This document shows positions 7,594-17,053 of a stretch of DNA of 54,072 bases, piece after piece. Under the pieces are notes generated by a model. That model saw only the letters and a list, made by a program, of their open reading frames with translations. It searched no databases and was not told the DNA's origin. Origin of the DNA: JAGVSV01 sp040766135 (GTDB taxonomy: Bacteria; Bacillota; Clostridia; Christensenellales; Aristaeellaceae); assembly GCA_040766135.1 (NCBI GenBank), contig JAXGRA010000014.1, positions 1 to 54,072 of the forward strand, read 5' to 3'. Position 1 is the stretch's first letter, and the number at the start of each line of letters is the position of its first letter. The position numbers and the translations under genes are program-made.

Positions 7594-8865
7594 TTATTGC
7601 AGAGGAATCGCTTCGCCCGGCGCTTCTCCATCCCGGTAGACAGGGCGCAGGGTCAGGGGCTGGCCGGATGCCGGGGCATCAAAGTCTAAGCCGATGACGA
7701 TATCGCCATTATTCGCAAGGGAGATGCTGCCGCCACGGTTGGCATAGGGCTGTTCCCCGGCATAGAGCACATAGTCATAGATGCGGTCTACCGTGGTGGC
7801 CCCATCCTGCATCTCGAAAGCAGCCTGCCAGGAATCTACCCAGACCTGGGAGCCTTTGATGGTCACAGCGCCTATGACATTCACCGGCGACAGGAATACC
7901 TGGGCCTGGGCGGTGTAGCTGTCCTCCGGGCTATTGGCTTCATGGGTAAGTGCGCCGGACAGGGAGGTGGTTTTGCCGCTGCGCGCGATGGTAAAGTGGA
8001 TGCGCTTCATGCCCTTGTCGGCGGGGTTGCTTACAATGGCCGTTTTGTGCCCCGTCTCCTCCTGACAGATCACCATGGAGCCGTAGCCAATGATAAGCTC
8101 CACCTCAAGAGGCTTGTCGGCGGACACACCGTCCGGTATGCGGCAGGTCATGTAACCTTGCACCGAGCCATCCTCCAGGATTTTGATCTGGCTGTCCCGG
8201 ATGGGCAGGTCTGTGCCATCGGTCAGGGACGCGCCATCGCCCACGCCCGCGCTTTGTGTAACGATGTAGTGACTGCCGGGCTGGTTCAGGTGCGTGGCTA
8301 CTTTCCGGTTGAGTTCCGCATCGTCCGTGTTGAGCATATGCGTGTCAGCCCAGCGGCCGTTGTCCTCATGCAGCCATTCAAAGTTGCCCGAGGGCACGCC
8401 CTCGTGGTAACTTACTTTGTGTGCAGCGTCTTTCAACGTATAGGACAGGGAGATGCTCTTGTCGTCGGCATACGCCTGCTGCAAGGTAAACTCAATCGTT
8501 TGCGCCTGCTGCAGGGCAATCAGCCGTTGATATTCATCCTGCGGGGCTTCTTTTTCCGGAGTTTTTTCTTCCTGGGCGGGGAATGTGGTGGTCTGGGCGT
8601 AGGTTTGGGCCACTTCGGACAGCTGCTCCAACTGCTTGCCCCTGACCTCATCCTTTTTGAAAAGGCCAAATACATCCAGCCCGGCGGCTAAGGCAACGCC
8701 GGCCAGTATCAGCGCCAGCGTTGCGGCCAGCGCAAAGGACAGTTTCTTTTTTATGGGTTTCTCCTTTTGTTGTGCTGCCAGCAGCACCTGCCAAGCGGTG
8801 TTCTGGCCGGCCTGGATGCCGGAAAGCCGGGCGTCCAGGCTGCGCTTGATGTTATCTTGCCGCAT
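7594..8865 (-). CDS. DUF4179 membrane protein, likely partner (anti-sigma) of the ECF factor
   Basis: A 423-residue protein. It has a short cytosolic N-terminus (about 1-40), one membrane helix (about 42-62, ALAATLALILAGVALAAG), then a Lys/Glu-rich linker and a long extracytoplasmic region in the style of DUF4179. Members of this family are regularly encoded right after ECF sigma genes in Clostridia and are thought to act as membrane-bound regulators of them; that role is inferred from context here. The ATG follows the sigma stop by four bases, with AAGGAG overlapping the end of the sigma gene, so the pair is cotranscribed and probably translationally coupled. Confidence 0.75.
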   Translation of the reverse strand: MRQDNIKRSLDARLSGIQAGQNTAWQVLLAAQQKEKPIKKKLSFALAATLALILAGVALAAGLDVFGLFKKDEVRGKQLEQLSEVAQTYAQTTTFPAQEEKTPEKEAPQDEYQRLIALQQAQTIEFTLQQAYADDKSISLSYTLKDAAHKVSYHEGVPSGNFEWLHEDNGRWADTHMLNTDDAELNRKVATHLNQPGSHYIVTQSAGVGDGASLTDGTDLPIRDSQIKILEDGSVQGYMTCRIPDGVSADKPLEVELIIGYGSMVICQEETGHKTAIVSNPADKGMKRIHFTIARSGKTTSLSGALTHEANSPEDSYTAQAQVFLSPVNVIGAVTIKGSQVWVDSWQAAFEMQDGATTVDRIYDYVLYAGEQPYANRGGSISLANNGDIVIGLDFDAPASGQPLTLRPVYRDGEAPGEAIPLQ

Positions 8866-8869
8866 TCTT

Positions 8870-9376
8870 TCATGCTCCTTTCAGCGTGCTGCGCAGTTTT
8901 TCATAGGCTTTTTTCAGCCGTGCGGACACGGACGGCGCGGTGATGCCCAGCGCCTGGGCGGTTTCATACACCGTCATGCCCTGATAATGGTAGAGAAGTA
9001 CCGCCTCCAACTGCTTGCGGGGCAGCTTCATCACCTCGATGGTGAGCAGGCTGTCGTCCTCCGTGCAGGGCTGGGCGGGTTCGGGCAACATGTCCAAGGT
9101 AATGGTTCGCTCCACATACCGGAACCAGGTGCCCCGGCGCATGTCCTTGCAGGTGTTGATGGCGATGCGCATCAGCCAGGTTTGCTCACTGCTCTCCCGG
9201 CGGAAGGTATCGGCGGCCTGATAGGCCTTCAGGAAGGTTTCCTGCACCGCATCCTCCGCCAGGGACAGATCCCGGAGGTACAGAAAGCATATGCGTTTGA
9301 GCGGCGTTTCGTATCGTTTAACGATGTCCTCCAGCCATTGGACTTTGGTGCTATCCTGGCCACAAATAGCGCCCAT
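8870..9376 (-). CDS. ECF-type RNA polymerase sigma factor
   Basis: A 168-residue sigma factor. Region 2 spans about residues 10-90 (YETPLKRICFLYLRDLSLAEDAVQETFLKAY, with the usual LAEDAVQETF core), and region 4 spans about 110-165 (LPRKQLEAVLLYHYQGMTVYETAQALGITAPSVSARLKKAYEKL) with its helix-turn-helix. There is no sigma region 1 or 3, as expected for the ECF class. GGAGGTGAG lies about 8 bases before the ATG at 9376. Cotranscription with the DUF4179 gene suggests it answers an envelope signal. A TATAAT at 9458-9453 on the minus strand could be its -10 box, but no good -35 accompanies it. Confidence 0.9.
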   Translation of the reverse strand: MGAICGQDSTKVQWLEDIVKRYETPLKRICFLYLRDLSLAEDAVQETFLKAYQAADTFRRESSEQTWLMRIAINTCKDMRRGTWFRYVERTITLDMLPEPAQPCTEDDSLLTIEVMKLPRKQLEAVLLYHYQGMTVYETAQALGITAPSVSARLKKAYEKLRSTLKGA

Positions 9377-9544
9377 GTGTTTCTCACCTCCTTCACCTGT
9401 TAGACGATGGATTACCCGGATTTGTTAGATGGGTTTTTATTTTCCGTTCAGGATTATACACGGTTGGCAAAAATGGAATGCAGATTGCCCTTTCCTGCCG
9501 TGAACTTTATTTTCCCGGTTTCATAGCATATAATTGAATAGAAA

Positions 9545-9584
9545 TCAAGTTTTCTTGATATTTCAAGTATAGGTGAAATATGTT
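9545..9584 (+). promoter_or_regulatory. Predicted promoter of the peptide transporter operon with phased TCAAG repeats
   Basis: TTGATA (9555-9560) and TATGTT (9579-9584) are 18 bases apart. Across the -35 lie three 5-base elements at 9-base steps, TCAAG (9545), CTTGA (9554) and TCAAG (9563), forming two overlapping perfect inverted repeats with 4-base spacers. This looks like an operator, but the regulator is unknown. The rest of 9404-9703 shows only the possible sigma-gene -10 box and the ribosome binding site AGAGGAGG before 9704. Confidence 0.35.
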
Positions 9585-9703
9585 ACTACTCAGCCCCTAT
9601 ACCGCGCCCAAGGCCGCGATTGCATTCGAGGAACGGATATGGTATAACGTTTATAAATCACTTCGTTAAGAAGAATTGGTAAAAAAGAGGAGGAAAATCT
9701 CAA

Positions 9704-12219
9704 GATGAAAAGAATCATCTCTGTGATCACAGCCATGCTGCTGGTGTTCTCGAAGCCTTTCCGCATTGGCGCGGTTAACGTTTGATGTGCCGGCCGCGAC
9801 GTGAAGATCCTGGTGAGCGTACATTCAATGCTGGTGAAGTCACCACCGTGAAGACCGAAGGCGCGGGTTCTATGGCGAGGTGACCACCGATGTCTATGCA
9901 GGCGAAGCCGGCAAAGACCACACCGATGAAAAGGTGTACACCTACAATACTGCCAGCGACCGCCATGGGTGGCGGCCTGGACTGAACCCCCATACCTGGA
10001 GACCAGTGACGATCGCATTATCCTGGACTACACCTCCACGGGTTTCGCGTACCGTGGTTAACTCCGCTATGACGGCTATTCAGTTGTTCCGGAAATGGCC
10101 GCCGACTTCCCGCTGGATGTAACGGCGGAACATGTTGGCCAGTACGGCGTTGCCGAGGGCGATGCCAACAAGGCATGGCGCATTGCGCTCAATCAGGATG
10201 CCGTGTGGGAAAACGGTGAGAAAATCACTGGTGATTATTTACATCTATTCCATGCAGCAGCAGTTCAACCTCAAGATGCTCAACCGCTGCGCGGACTCTG
10301 CTCTACGATGGCGATTTTGACATTGTCAATGCCATGAACTATCTCTATGCTGGTAAGATGAGCGAGTGCTCCCCCTGGGCGATGTCAAAGATGATCTGCT
10401 GGCAGATGGCCAGGAAGCGGTATGTGGACATGCACGGTTTCTGGGCCTGGCAGGCGCATTGGATGCCGAGGGCAACGAAGCAGCCCAGTACATCAGCGTC
10501 GCCGACGATGTGATGTACCGTGACGCAGGCGTGGAAGACGAGAAAGCCGATGAGGCATGGGTCTCCGCCAAGTATCTGTACGACAATTATCTGGCAGCGG
10601 GCCAGAAGTACGAAGCCTATGCCGGCAAGTATCTAGTAACCGGCTCGGTTGCTCCCGAGACCCCATGGGATTCTGTGGGCCTGAAGAAGGTAGACGACTA
10701 CACCATCGATATTATCCTGAACAAGCCCGTGGAAGAAGCCAGCTTCTACATGCCTTATAACCTGAGCAGCACCTGGCTGGTATACAAGCCTCTGTATGAA
10801 GAGTGCAAGACGTTCTATGATGCCAGCGGCGCTGAAGTGGACTCCGAAGACAAGGCTGACAAGGTCACCACCGACTACTGCACCACGCTGGAAAAGAGCA
10901 TTGGCTACGGCCCCTACAAGCTGACTTATTTCGAGCTGGACAAGCAGTTCACGATGGAGCGCAACGACACCTGGTTTGGCTATAAGTCTGACAAGTATGC
11001 TGGCCAGTACCAGACCGACCGCATCGTTTATACTGTGATTGCGGAGCAGGCTACCCGCCTGTTGGCCTTCCTGAAGGGCGAGCTGGATTCTGTGGGCCTG
11101 GTGGCAGCTGACATGGAGAAGTACGCTTCCAGCAAGTACATCAGCTACGAGCCGCAAAGCTACACCACCAAGATTTCTTTCAACACCGATTACGAAAAGC
11201 TGTTAGAGCATGGCACCAACAGCCAGGTTGTGGTGATTGATGAGTTCCGCGAGGCGTTTGCCCTGGCGCTGGACCGCGAGGAGTTCGCCACTGCCTATAC
11301 AGCCGCTGGTTCTGCCGGCTACGGTATACTCAACTACATGTATGCTTACAATCCCTTCACCGGCGCCCTGTACCGTGACAGCGCACCTGCCAAGCAGGCG
11401 CTGGTAGAGCTGTACGGCGTAGAATACGGCGAAGGCAAGGACTATGCCACGCTGGACGATGCCTATGCCGCGATGACCGGTTATGACATGGCTGCCGCGC
11501 AGGAACTGATGAAGGTCGCCTATGACAAGGCCGTTGCCGCCGGTATCTACGACGGCGTCAGCCCGGTAGAGATCGACTTCCGTGTGTACAACTCTGACAC
11601 TGTCTATGTGCAGATGTTCACCTATCTGGACACCCAGGTTAAGGAAGCGGTCAAGGGTTCCGGCTTTGAAGGCAAGCTGAGCCTTAAGATGACGGTTGAC
11701 CCCGACTATTACGAAACCATGTACTCCGGCGGTGCGGACATGATCTTCACCACCTGGGGCGGTGCAGCCCTGGCGCCGTTTGGCATGATGGCCCAAGTAT
11801 ACACTGATGCTTCGGACGGTTCTGGCAACCAGATGGAAATCGGCTTTGACGCCACCAAGGTCATGCTGACCTACACCGTGGACGGCAAGGAAGTCACCGA
11901 CTCCCTGCGCAACTGGACGCTGTGGGCCAACAACAGCGCCGATCCGACCACCATCATCGATGCACTGGGTGACTTTGCGGACTATGACTACGAAACCCGC
12001 AATGCATTCTATGCCAAGATGGAGCATGCCCACCTGTCCTACTATGTAACCACGCCGGTATACTACCGCAACGTGGCCTCCCTGGATTCCCAGAAGGTGA
12101 ACCTCCCTGTGGACACCTATCTGCAGCTGGTAGGCTTTGGCGGCCTCCGTTTCATGACATACAACTATGATGATGCAGCGTGGGCAGATTACATTGCCAA
12201 CAACACGCTGGAATACTAA
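9704..12219 (+). pseudogene. Large peptide ABC transporter solute-binding protein (OppA-like), 5' third frameshifted
   Basis: The gene begins at ATG 9704 after GAGGAGG with a signal peptide (MKRIISVITAMLLVF). The intact 3' part is an OppA/SBP_bac_5-type protein, with YGPYKLTYFELDKQFTMERN, VYTVIAEQATRLLAFLKGELD and a long C-terminal lobe ending at 12219. Between about 9750 and 10460 the family sequence is spread over all three frames: GERTFNAGEVTT, then YGEVTTDVYAGE, then LNPHTW, then ETSDDRIILDYTSTGF, an in-frame TAA, YIYSMQQQFNLKMLN, LYDGDFDIVNAMNYL, and YVDMHGFWAW. That is at least eight frame changes. One change is TGGAGA where TGGGAG is expected, a homopolymer loss. Restored length would be about 835 residues, large for OppA. 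The rest of the operon is intact, so local sequence error is a serious alternative to decay. Confidence 0.8.
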
Positions 12220-12252
12220 TCCTTTAGCGGCCTAGGGGCTGCAAGGATAGCG

Positions 12253-12335
12253 TGGGCATGGGCGGTTTTTACCGCCCGTGCCCATTGCGCGCCAAGGTTG
12301 CGCACAGGGCGGTGGAAACCCCCCGCCCTGTGTGC
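12253..12335 (+). promoter_or_regulatory. Two strong hairpins between the binding-protein and permease genes
   Basis: TGGGCATGGGCGG (12253-12265) pairs with 12272-12284 around a TTTTTA loop, and GCGCACAGGGCGG (12300-12312) pairs with 12323-12335. Each has 13 pairs with one G-U. Neither is followed by a T-run, so they look like intercistronic stabilising or attenuating structures. In many transporter operons such hairpins let the binding protein be made in excess. Confidence 0.55.
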
Positions 12336-12375
12336 AGCCGGTGGGCAAGCGTTTTTAGTTAGGGAGAGTGGACCA

Positions 12376-13344
12376 ATGCGCACAATGGGCAAATACATTG
12401 TAAAGCGTATTTTGCTGATGTTCCTTACCATGTTCATCATCATGACGATATGCTTTATTCTAATCAAAATGCTCCCGCTGCCGGCCATACGGGAAATGGG
12501 GCGGGACGTCAATCTGATTCTGGCAAAACGAGAAGCGATGGGGTACAACAAGCCGCTGCTTGTGCAGTACTTTCTTCTGCTGAAAAATGTGTTCCTCCAC
12601 TGGGACTGGGGCGTGGGAGAGCAGATGTACGAAGCGCTCAACGTGTGGGATGTTTTGGTGCAAAAACTGCCCTACACGGTGCTGGTGAACCTCTACTCCA
12701 TCCTTCTGGCTATCCCGTTGGGGCTTGGGTTTGGAATTTATGCTGCACTGAAAAAAAACCGCTGGCAGGATCATGTGGTATCCACGCTGGTTGTTGTGTT
12801 TATTTCAGTGCCCAGCTATGTATATGCTTTTATTGTTCAATACCTTTTCTGCTATAAACTGGGTTGGTTTCCGCTGACCATTGAATCGCTGGAGAATACG
12901 GCGTTTTTCAGTGGGCGGATGCTGGTAAGTATGATGCCGGCCATTCTCTCCCTGGGCTTTGGCGTCACGGCCGGACTGACCCGCTATACCCGTGCGGAGC
13001 TGAGCGAAGTATTGACCAGCGAGTTTATGCTGCTGGCACGTACCAAGGGCCTGACCAAGGCGCAGGCCACCTCACGGCATGCGTTGCGCAATGCCATGGT
13101 GGTCATTCTGCCCATGATCATTGGTGAGTTCATCGGCATTTTGGGCGGCTCACTGATCATTGAGAAGATCTTTGCTATCCCGGGGGTAGGAAGCCTGTAC
13201 GTTTCTGCCGTCAATGTTCGCGACTATAACTTCTTTATGGCGTTGACGGTGTTCTATACGTTCATCGGCCTGGCGTCCGGCATTGTGATCGATATCAGCT
13301 ACGGCATCATTGATCCGCGAATCAGAATGGGGTCCAAAAAATGA
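12376..13344 (+). CDS. Peptide ABC transporter permease, OppB type
   Basis: A 322-residue permease with a first membrane helix at about 8-30, a helix cluster from about 100 to 310, and the inner-membrane EAA-type loop around ARTKGLTKAQATSRHALRNA (about 215-235) that contacts the ATPases. The length is normal for OppB/DppB. The start ATG 12376 has GGGAG 9-13 bases upstream; the longer frame from 12298 lies in the hairpin region and is not supported. The stop overlaps the next gene's ATG by four bases. Confidence 0.92.
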   Translation: MRTMGKYIVKRILLMFLTMFIIMTICFILIKMLPLPAIREMGRDVNLILAKREAMGYNKPLLVQYFLLLKNVFLHWDWGVGEQMYEALNVWDVLVQKLPYTVLVNLYSILLAIPLGLGFGIYAALKKNRWQDHVVSTLVVVFISVPSYVYAFIVQYLFCYKLGWFPLTIESLENTAFFSGRMLVSMMPAILSLGFGVTAGLTRYTRAELSEVLTSEFMLLARTKGLTKAQATSRHALRNAMVVILPMIIGEFIGILGGSLIIEKIFAIPGVGSLYVSAVNVRDYNFFMALTVFYTFIGLASGIVIDISYGIIDPRIRMGSKK

Positions 13345-14885
13345 GCAACAGAAACGAAATGCCCGCCATCCCGCGCGAAAAGCTGCGTTTTGCGCACAAG
13401 GATGAGCGCCTCCACGATGTCAAGTTTGAAACCAAGCCCATTGGCTATTTTAAGGATGCATGGCTTAGGTTCCGCAAGAATGAAAGCGCGGTGGTCGCAG
13501 CAATACTCATTGTGCTGCTGCTGCTGTTTGCATTGATTGTACCGATGATCTCTGACTATGATGTAAACTTCCGCGATGGGTTCTACAAGACGGTATTGCC
13601 CAAAAACCCGGCGCTGTCCGGCTTGGGCATCTGGGATGGCTTTAAGAACCAGCGCGAAACGCAGGCCGGTTATGATTATTTCACCAGCATAGGCATTGAA
13701 ACGGGCCGTGAGGTGGTGCGCAACATCTCCGAACCCACCGTGGATGCCAACGGCCTGACCTACTACAGCATGGAAGTGGACTCCTACGGCAAAGTAGGCT
13801 ATATCTATGCCAACCTGACGGCCGATGAATACCGCGCATTGCAACAGTATCAGGATGAAACAGGCATTCAGGTCATCTATCCGCTGCAGCAGACATACCT
13901 GACCAACTATGTGATGGGCAACATGGGCGCCAACCTGTGGTACAAGCTGGCCAATCCCTCGCCCACGTCGGACGGGCGTGCGCTGTATGACGAAAATGGC
14001 AAGCACATCCCCAACTATATGCTCACCGCCAATGCCAGCCAGGCCGATTACAACAGCCTTCGCGTTGTCGGCGATGACGGCGGTGCAGATGGGCAAAGCT
14101 GGTATGTCTATGCGCAGAAAAACCAATCCGGCTACAAAGTACGCGTGGATTATTATGAGTTTTTCAAGTTCAAAAACGGCTTTGAGCCGGTGTTCCTGTT
14201 TGGCACCAACATCTACGGCCAGGATATCTTCACCTGCTTGGCCTCCGGGGCGCGCCTGTCCTTTTTGCTGGCGTTCAGCGTGTCGTTTATTAACTTTTTC
14301 ATCGGCGCTATGTACGGCGCAGTGGAAGGCTACTTTGGCGGCACGATTGACATTATCTTGGAGCGCATTTCGGACGTATTGTCGGCCGTTCCGTTTTTGG
14401 TGGTGGTCACGCTGTTTAAGATGCACTTAGCCGCCAAGGTAGGGGCGCTGATATCCCTGCTGTTTGCCTATGTCATGACAGGATGGGTGGGCATGGCATC
14501 GCGTGTGCGCATGCAGTTCTATCGCTTCAAGCGGCAGGAGTATATCCTGGCTGCCCGTACGCTGGGCGCCAAGGACATGCGGCTGATATTCAAGCACATC
14601 TTCCCCAACGCCATCGGCACCATCATTACGGGCTCGGTATTATCCATCCCCGGCGTAATTTTCTCGGAGTCCACACTGTCCTATTTAGGCATTATCAGCC
14701 TGGAAACCTCGTCCATGACCAGCATTGGCACCATGCTCGCCAACGGGCAGGGCTATCTGAGCACATTCCCGCATATCATTTTGTTCCCCTCGCTGTTTAT
14801 CTCGATCCTGATGATTTCGTTTAACCTCTTCGGGAACGGGCTACGCGATGCGTTCAACCCTTCGCTGAGAGGAGCTGACGAATAA
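13341..14885 (+). CDS. Peptide ABC transporter permease, OppC type, with large extracytoplasmic insert
   Basis: A 514-residue permease; ordinary OppC proteins have about 300. Residues 1-45 are the cytosolic OppC N-domain and the first membrane helix is at about 48-70. A hydrophilic stretch of about 220 residues (75-295) follows, rich in Tyr, Asn and Asp, and by topology lies outside the membrane. The usual core then resumes with FGTNIYGQDIFTCLASGARLS and five helices, including the EAA loop YILAARTLGAKDMRLIFKHIFPNA. Its ATG overlaps the OppB stop (ATGA), and its stop shares one base with the OppD start (TAATG). The insert may dock the unusually large binding protein or the outer domain of the OppF fusion. 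Confidence 0.9.
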   Translation: MSNRNEMPAIPREKLRFAHKDERLHDVKFETKPIGYFKDAWLRFRKNESAVVAAILIVLLLLFALIVPMISDYDVNFRDGFYKTVLPKNPALSGLGIWDGFKNQRETQAGYDYFTSIGIETGREVVRNISEPTVDANGLTYYSMEVDSYGKVGYIYANLTADEYRALQQYQDETGIQVIYPLQQTYLTNYVMGNMGANLWYKLANPSPTSDGRALYDENGKHIPNYMLTANASQADYNSLRVVGDDGGADGQSWYVYAQKNQSGYKVRVDYYEFFKFKNGFEPVFLFGTNIYGQDIFTCLASGARLSFLLAFSVSFINFFIGAMYGAVEGYFGGTIDIILERISDVLSAVPFLVVVTLFKMHLAAKVGALISLLFAYVMTGWVGMASRVRMQFYRFKRQEYILAARTLGAKDMRLIFKHIFPNAIGTIITGSVLSIPGVIFSESTLSYLGIISLETSSMTSIGTMLANGQGYLSTFPHIILFPSLFISILMISFNLFGNGLRDAFNPSLRGADE

Positions 14886-17053
14886 TGCCGAAGTTAGAGG
14901 TCAAAAACCTTCAAATATCCTTCCGTACCAACAACGGCGCGGTGCGTGCCGTGCGCGATATCTCCTTCCGCCTGAACGAGGGTGAAACGCTGGCCATCGT
15001 GGGCGAATCCGGCTCCGGCAAGTCGGTGACGGCGCGTGCCATCATGGGCATCTTAGCCGGCAACGCGATGGTGGATAATGGAGAGATCATTTACGATGGG
15101 CAGGATTTGCTCAAAATCAGCGAGGATGATTTCCACACCCTGCGCGGGCACAAGCTGGCCATGATATTCCAGGATCCGCTGTCGGCACTCAACCCCATCA
15201 TGCGCGTGGGTAAGCAGCTGACCGAGGCCATGATCCTGAACAACAAGGAACGTCGGCGCGACGGCAAGCGGCGTTTCAAGCGCATGGTGGCGCTGCTTGA
15301 AAAGAACGCCATCGCTGCCTATGCAGCCGAGGGGTTGGATCGTAAGGACGCCACACGGGAGAAGATCGGCCGGTTCAAAAAATATGTAGAACATGGTGTA
15401 CGGCTGCAAAACGTATACAATGCTGCCCGCGAGGCACTGATTGAAAGCAGTGACTTGGCTCATGAAGTTCGCCTGGAAATAAAGCGCAACTCCGAACGCA
15501 CCGCCCGCGAAGCGTTGGGGCGTTTGGGCAAGGCCCTGAAAACGGGGTATCACCACTATTTGATAGCTCAAAGTGAAGCGGAGTATCAGGCCAGTGTAGG
15601 CCGTATTGCTGCGCGCGCAGCGGGCTTCAAGTTGCGGGACGCAGAACCTGTACTGCAACTGCTGGAGCAGTTGGAGGGCAAGATTAATGCGGCGCTGGAC
15701 ACGCCGGAACCGGCGTTCTATGCGCTGGCCTTTGGCCTGGAAAACGCTGCGCCGCTGCCGCAAGGTAGGGATATACTGTCCATCAATCAAGAGGCCAACG
15801 ACCGCCTGCAGCGGGATTTCCTGGATGATTTCCTGGTGGATGTGCAGCACGCGCTGACCTATTCCTACGAGCAATCGCTGGCGCAAAAGGCGGCTGCCCT
15901 TCAAGTGCTGAAGGACGCGCTGCCCGTGTTTGAAAAAGACCCGCTGGTGGAGAGCGAGTGCCGTGCGGCCTTTACCAAAACGGCCGCTGCGGTGGATCAG
16001 GCCATCGATCCCATGCGCCTGAACAAAGATAATTTAAGCTATGTCTTCCGCACCAGTATGAAGACCAACATTGACCGCTATTTCCGCGGCTTGACCAGCA
16101 ACCCTCGAGAGGAGGCGCGCTTCCTTCGTGACACCCAAAAGCGGGAAAAGCTGCTCAAACGCAACAAAATGGTATCTTCTGTGGTGCCGAAGAACTTGAT
16201 TGATCTGGCAACTGCCCGAGCAAATCTGGGGCGTGATGTGCGCGCGCTGATTGACCAGTATCAGGAGACAAGCGCATCGTCCGTTGCCCCGACTGTGGAT
16301 GATGCCCAAGCGCTGGTGAATTACCTGATGGATCGCGCTTCGGAATATGGCTACAAGCTAACCATGGCCATGGCCAAGCATCGCTCCATTGAGTTAATGG
16401 ACGAAGTAGGCATCCCGGAGCCGCACAAGCGCTTCAAGCAATATCCGTTTGAGTTTTCAGGCGGCATGCGGCAGCGTGTGGTCATCGCCATCGCCTTGTC
16501 GGCCAACCCCGACATCCTGATCTGCGACGAGCCCACCACTGCGCTGGACGTGACCATCCAGGCCCAAATCCTGGAGCTGATCAACAATCTAAAAAAACAG
16601 CGCAATCTGTCCGTCATTTTTATCACGCACGACCTGGGCGTGGTGGCCAACATGGCCGACAGCATTGCGGTCATGTATGCGGGCAAGATTGTGGAACACG
16701 GCACCGCGGACGATGTGTTTTACAACCCACAGCATCCGTACACATGGGCGCTGCTCTCCTCGGTGCCTGACTTGGAAACGCGTGAAAAATTGGATGCCAT
16801 TCCCGGTACACCGCCTAATATGATCATCCCGCCCAAGGGCGATGCCTTTGCCGCCCGCAATCATTATGCCTTGGAAATTGATTTTGAGGAGCAACCGCCC
16901 ATGTTCCGTGTATCTGACACCCATTATGCTGCCACCTGGCTGCTGCATCCCGAGGCTCCCAAGGTGGAGCCGCCTGCCATTGTGCGGGAGCGCATTGCGC
17001 GCATGCAGCAGCGGGCCAAGGCTAATGTACAGGAAGGGGGCGCTGCGCTGTGA
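14885..17053 (+). CDS. Peptide ABC transporter ATPase, OppD type, with ~370-residue helical insert
   Basis: A 722-residue ATPase. The first half of the nucleotide-binding domain is normal: Walker A GESGSGKSV at about 40-48 and the Q-loop FQDPLSALNP at 95-104. From about 120 to 490 comes a charged, mostly helical region unlike anything in standard OppD. The core then resumes with the signature FSGGMRQR (524-531), Walker B ILICDEPTTALD (544-555) and the H-loop ITHD (580-583). The C-terminal OppD tail is present, but its usual Cys-rich CPFxxRC motif is replaced (DAFAARN). All catalytic motifs are kept, so it should be active. The insert falls between Q-loop and signature, in the helical subdomain facing the permease. 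Confidence 0.9.
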   Translation: MPKLEVKNLQISFRTNNGAVRAVRDISFRLNEGETLAIVGESGSGKSVTARAIMGILAGNAMVDNGEIIYDGQDLLKISEDDFHTLRGHKLAMIFQDPLSALNPIMRVGKQLTEAMILNNKERRRDGKRRFKRMVALLEKNAIAAYAAEGLDRKDATREKIGRFKKYVEHGVRLQNVYNAAREALIESSDLAHEVRLEIKRNSERTAREALGRLGKALKTGYHHYLIAQSEAEYQASVGRIAARAAGFKLRDAEPVLQLLEQLEGKINAALDTPEPAFYALAFGLENAAPLPQGRDILSINQEANDRLQRDFLDDFLVDVQHALTYSYEQSLAQKAAALQVLKDALPVFEKDPLVESECRAAFTKTAAAVDQAIDPMRLNKDNLSYVFRTSMKTNIDRYFRGLTSNPREEARFLRDTQKREKLLKRNKMVSSVVPKNLIDLATARANLGRDVRALIDQYQETSASSVAPTVDDAQALVNYLMDRASEYGYKLTMAMAKHRSIELMDEVGIPEPHKRFKQYPFEFSGGMRQRVVIAIALSANPDILICDEPTTALDVTIQAQILELINNLKKQRNLSVIFITHDLGVVANMADSIAVMYAGKIVEHGTADDVFYNPQHPYTWALLSSVPDLETREKLDAIPGTPPNMIIPPKGDAFAARNHYALEIDFEEQPPMFRVSDTHYAATWLLHPEAPKVEPPAIVRERIARMQQRAKANVQEGGAAL

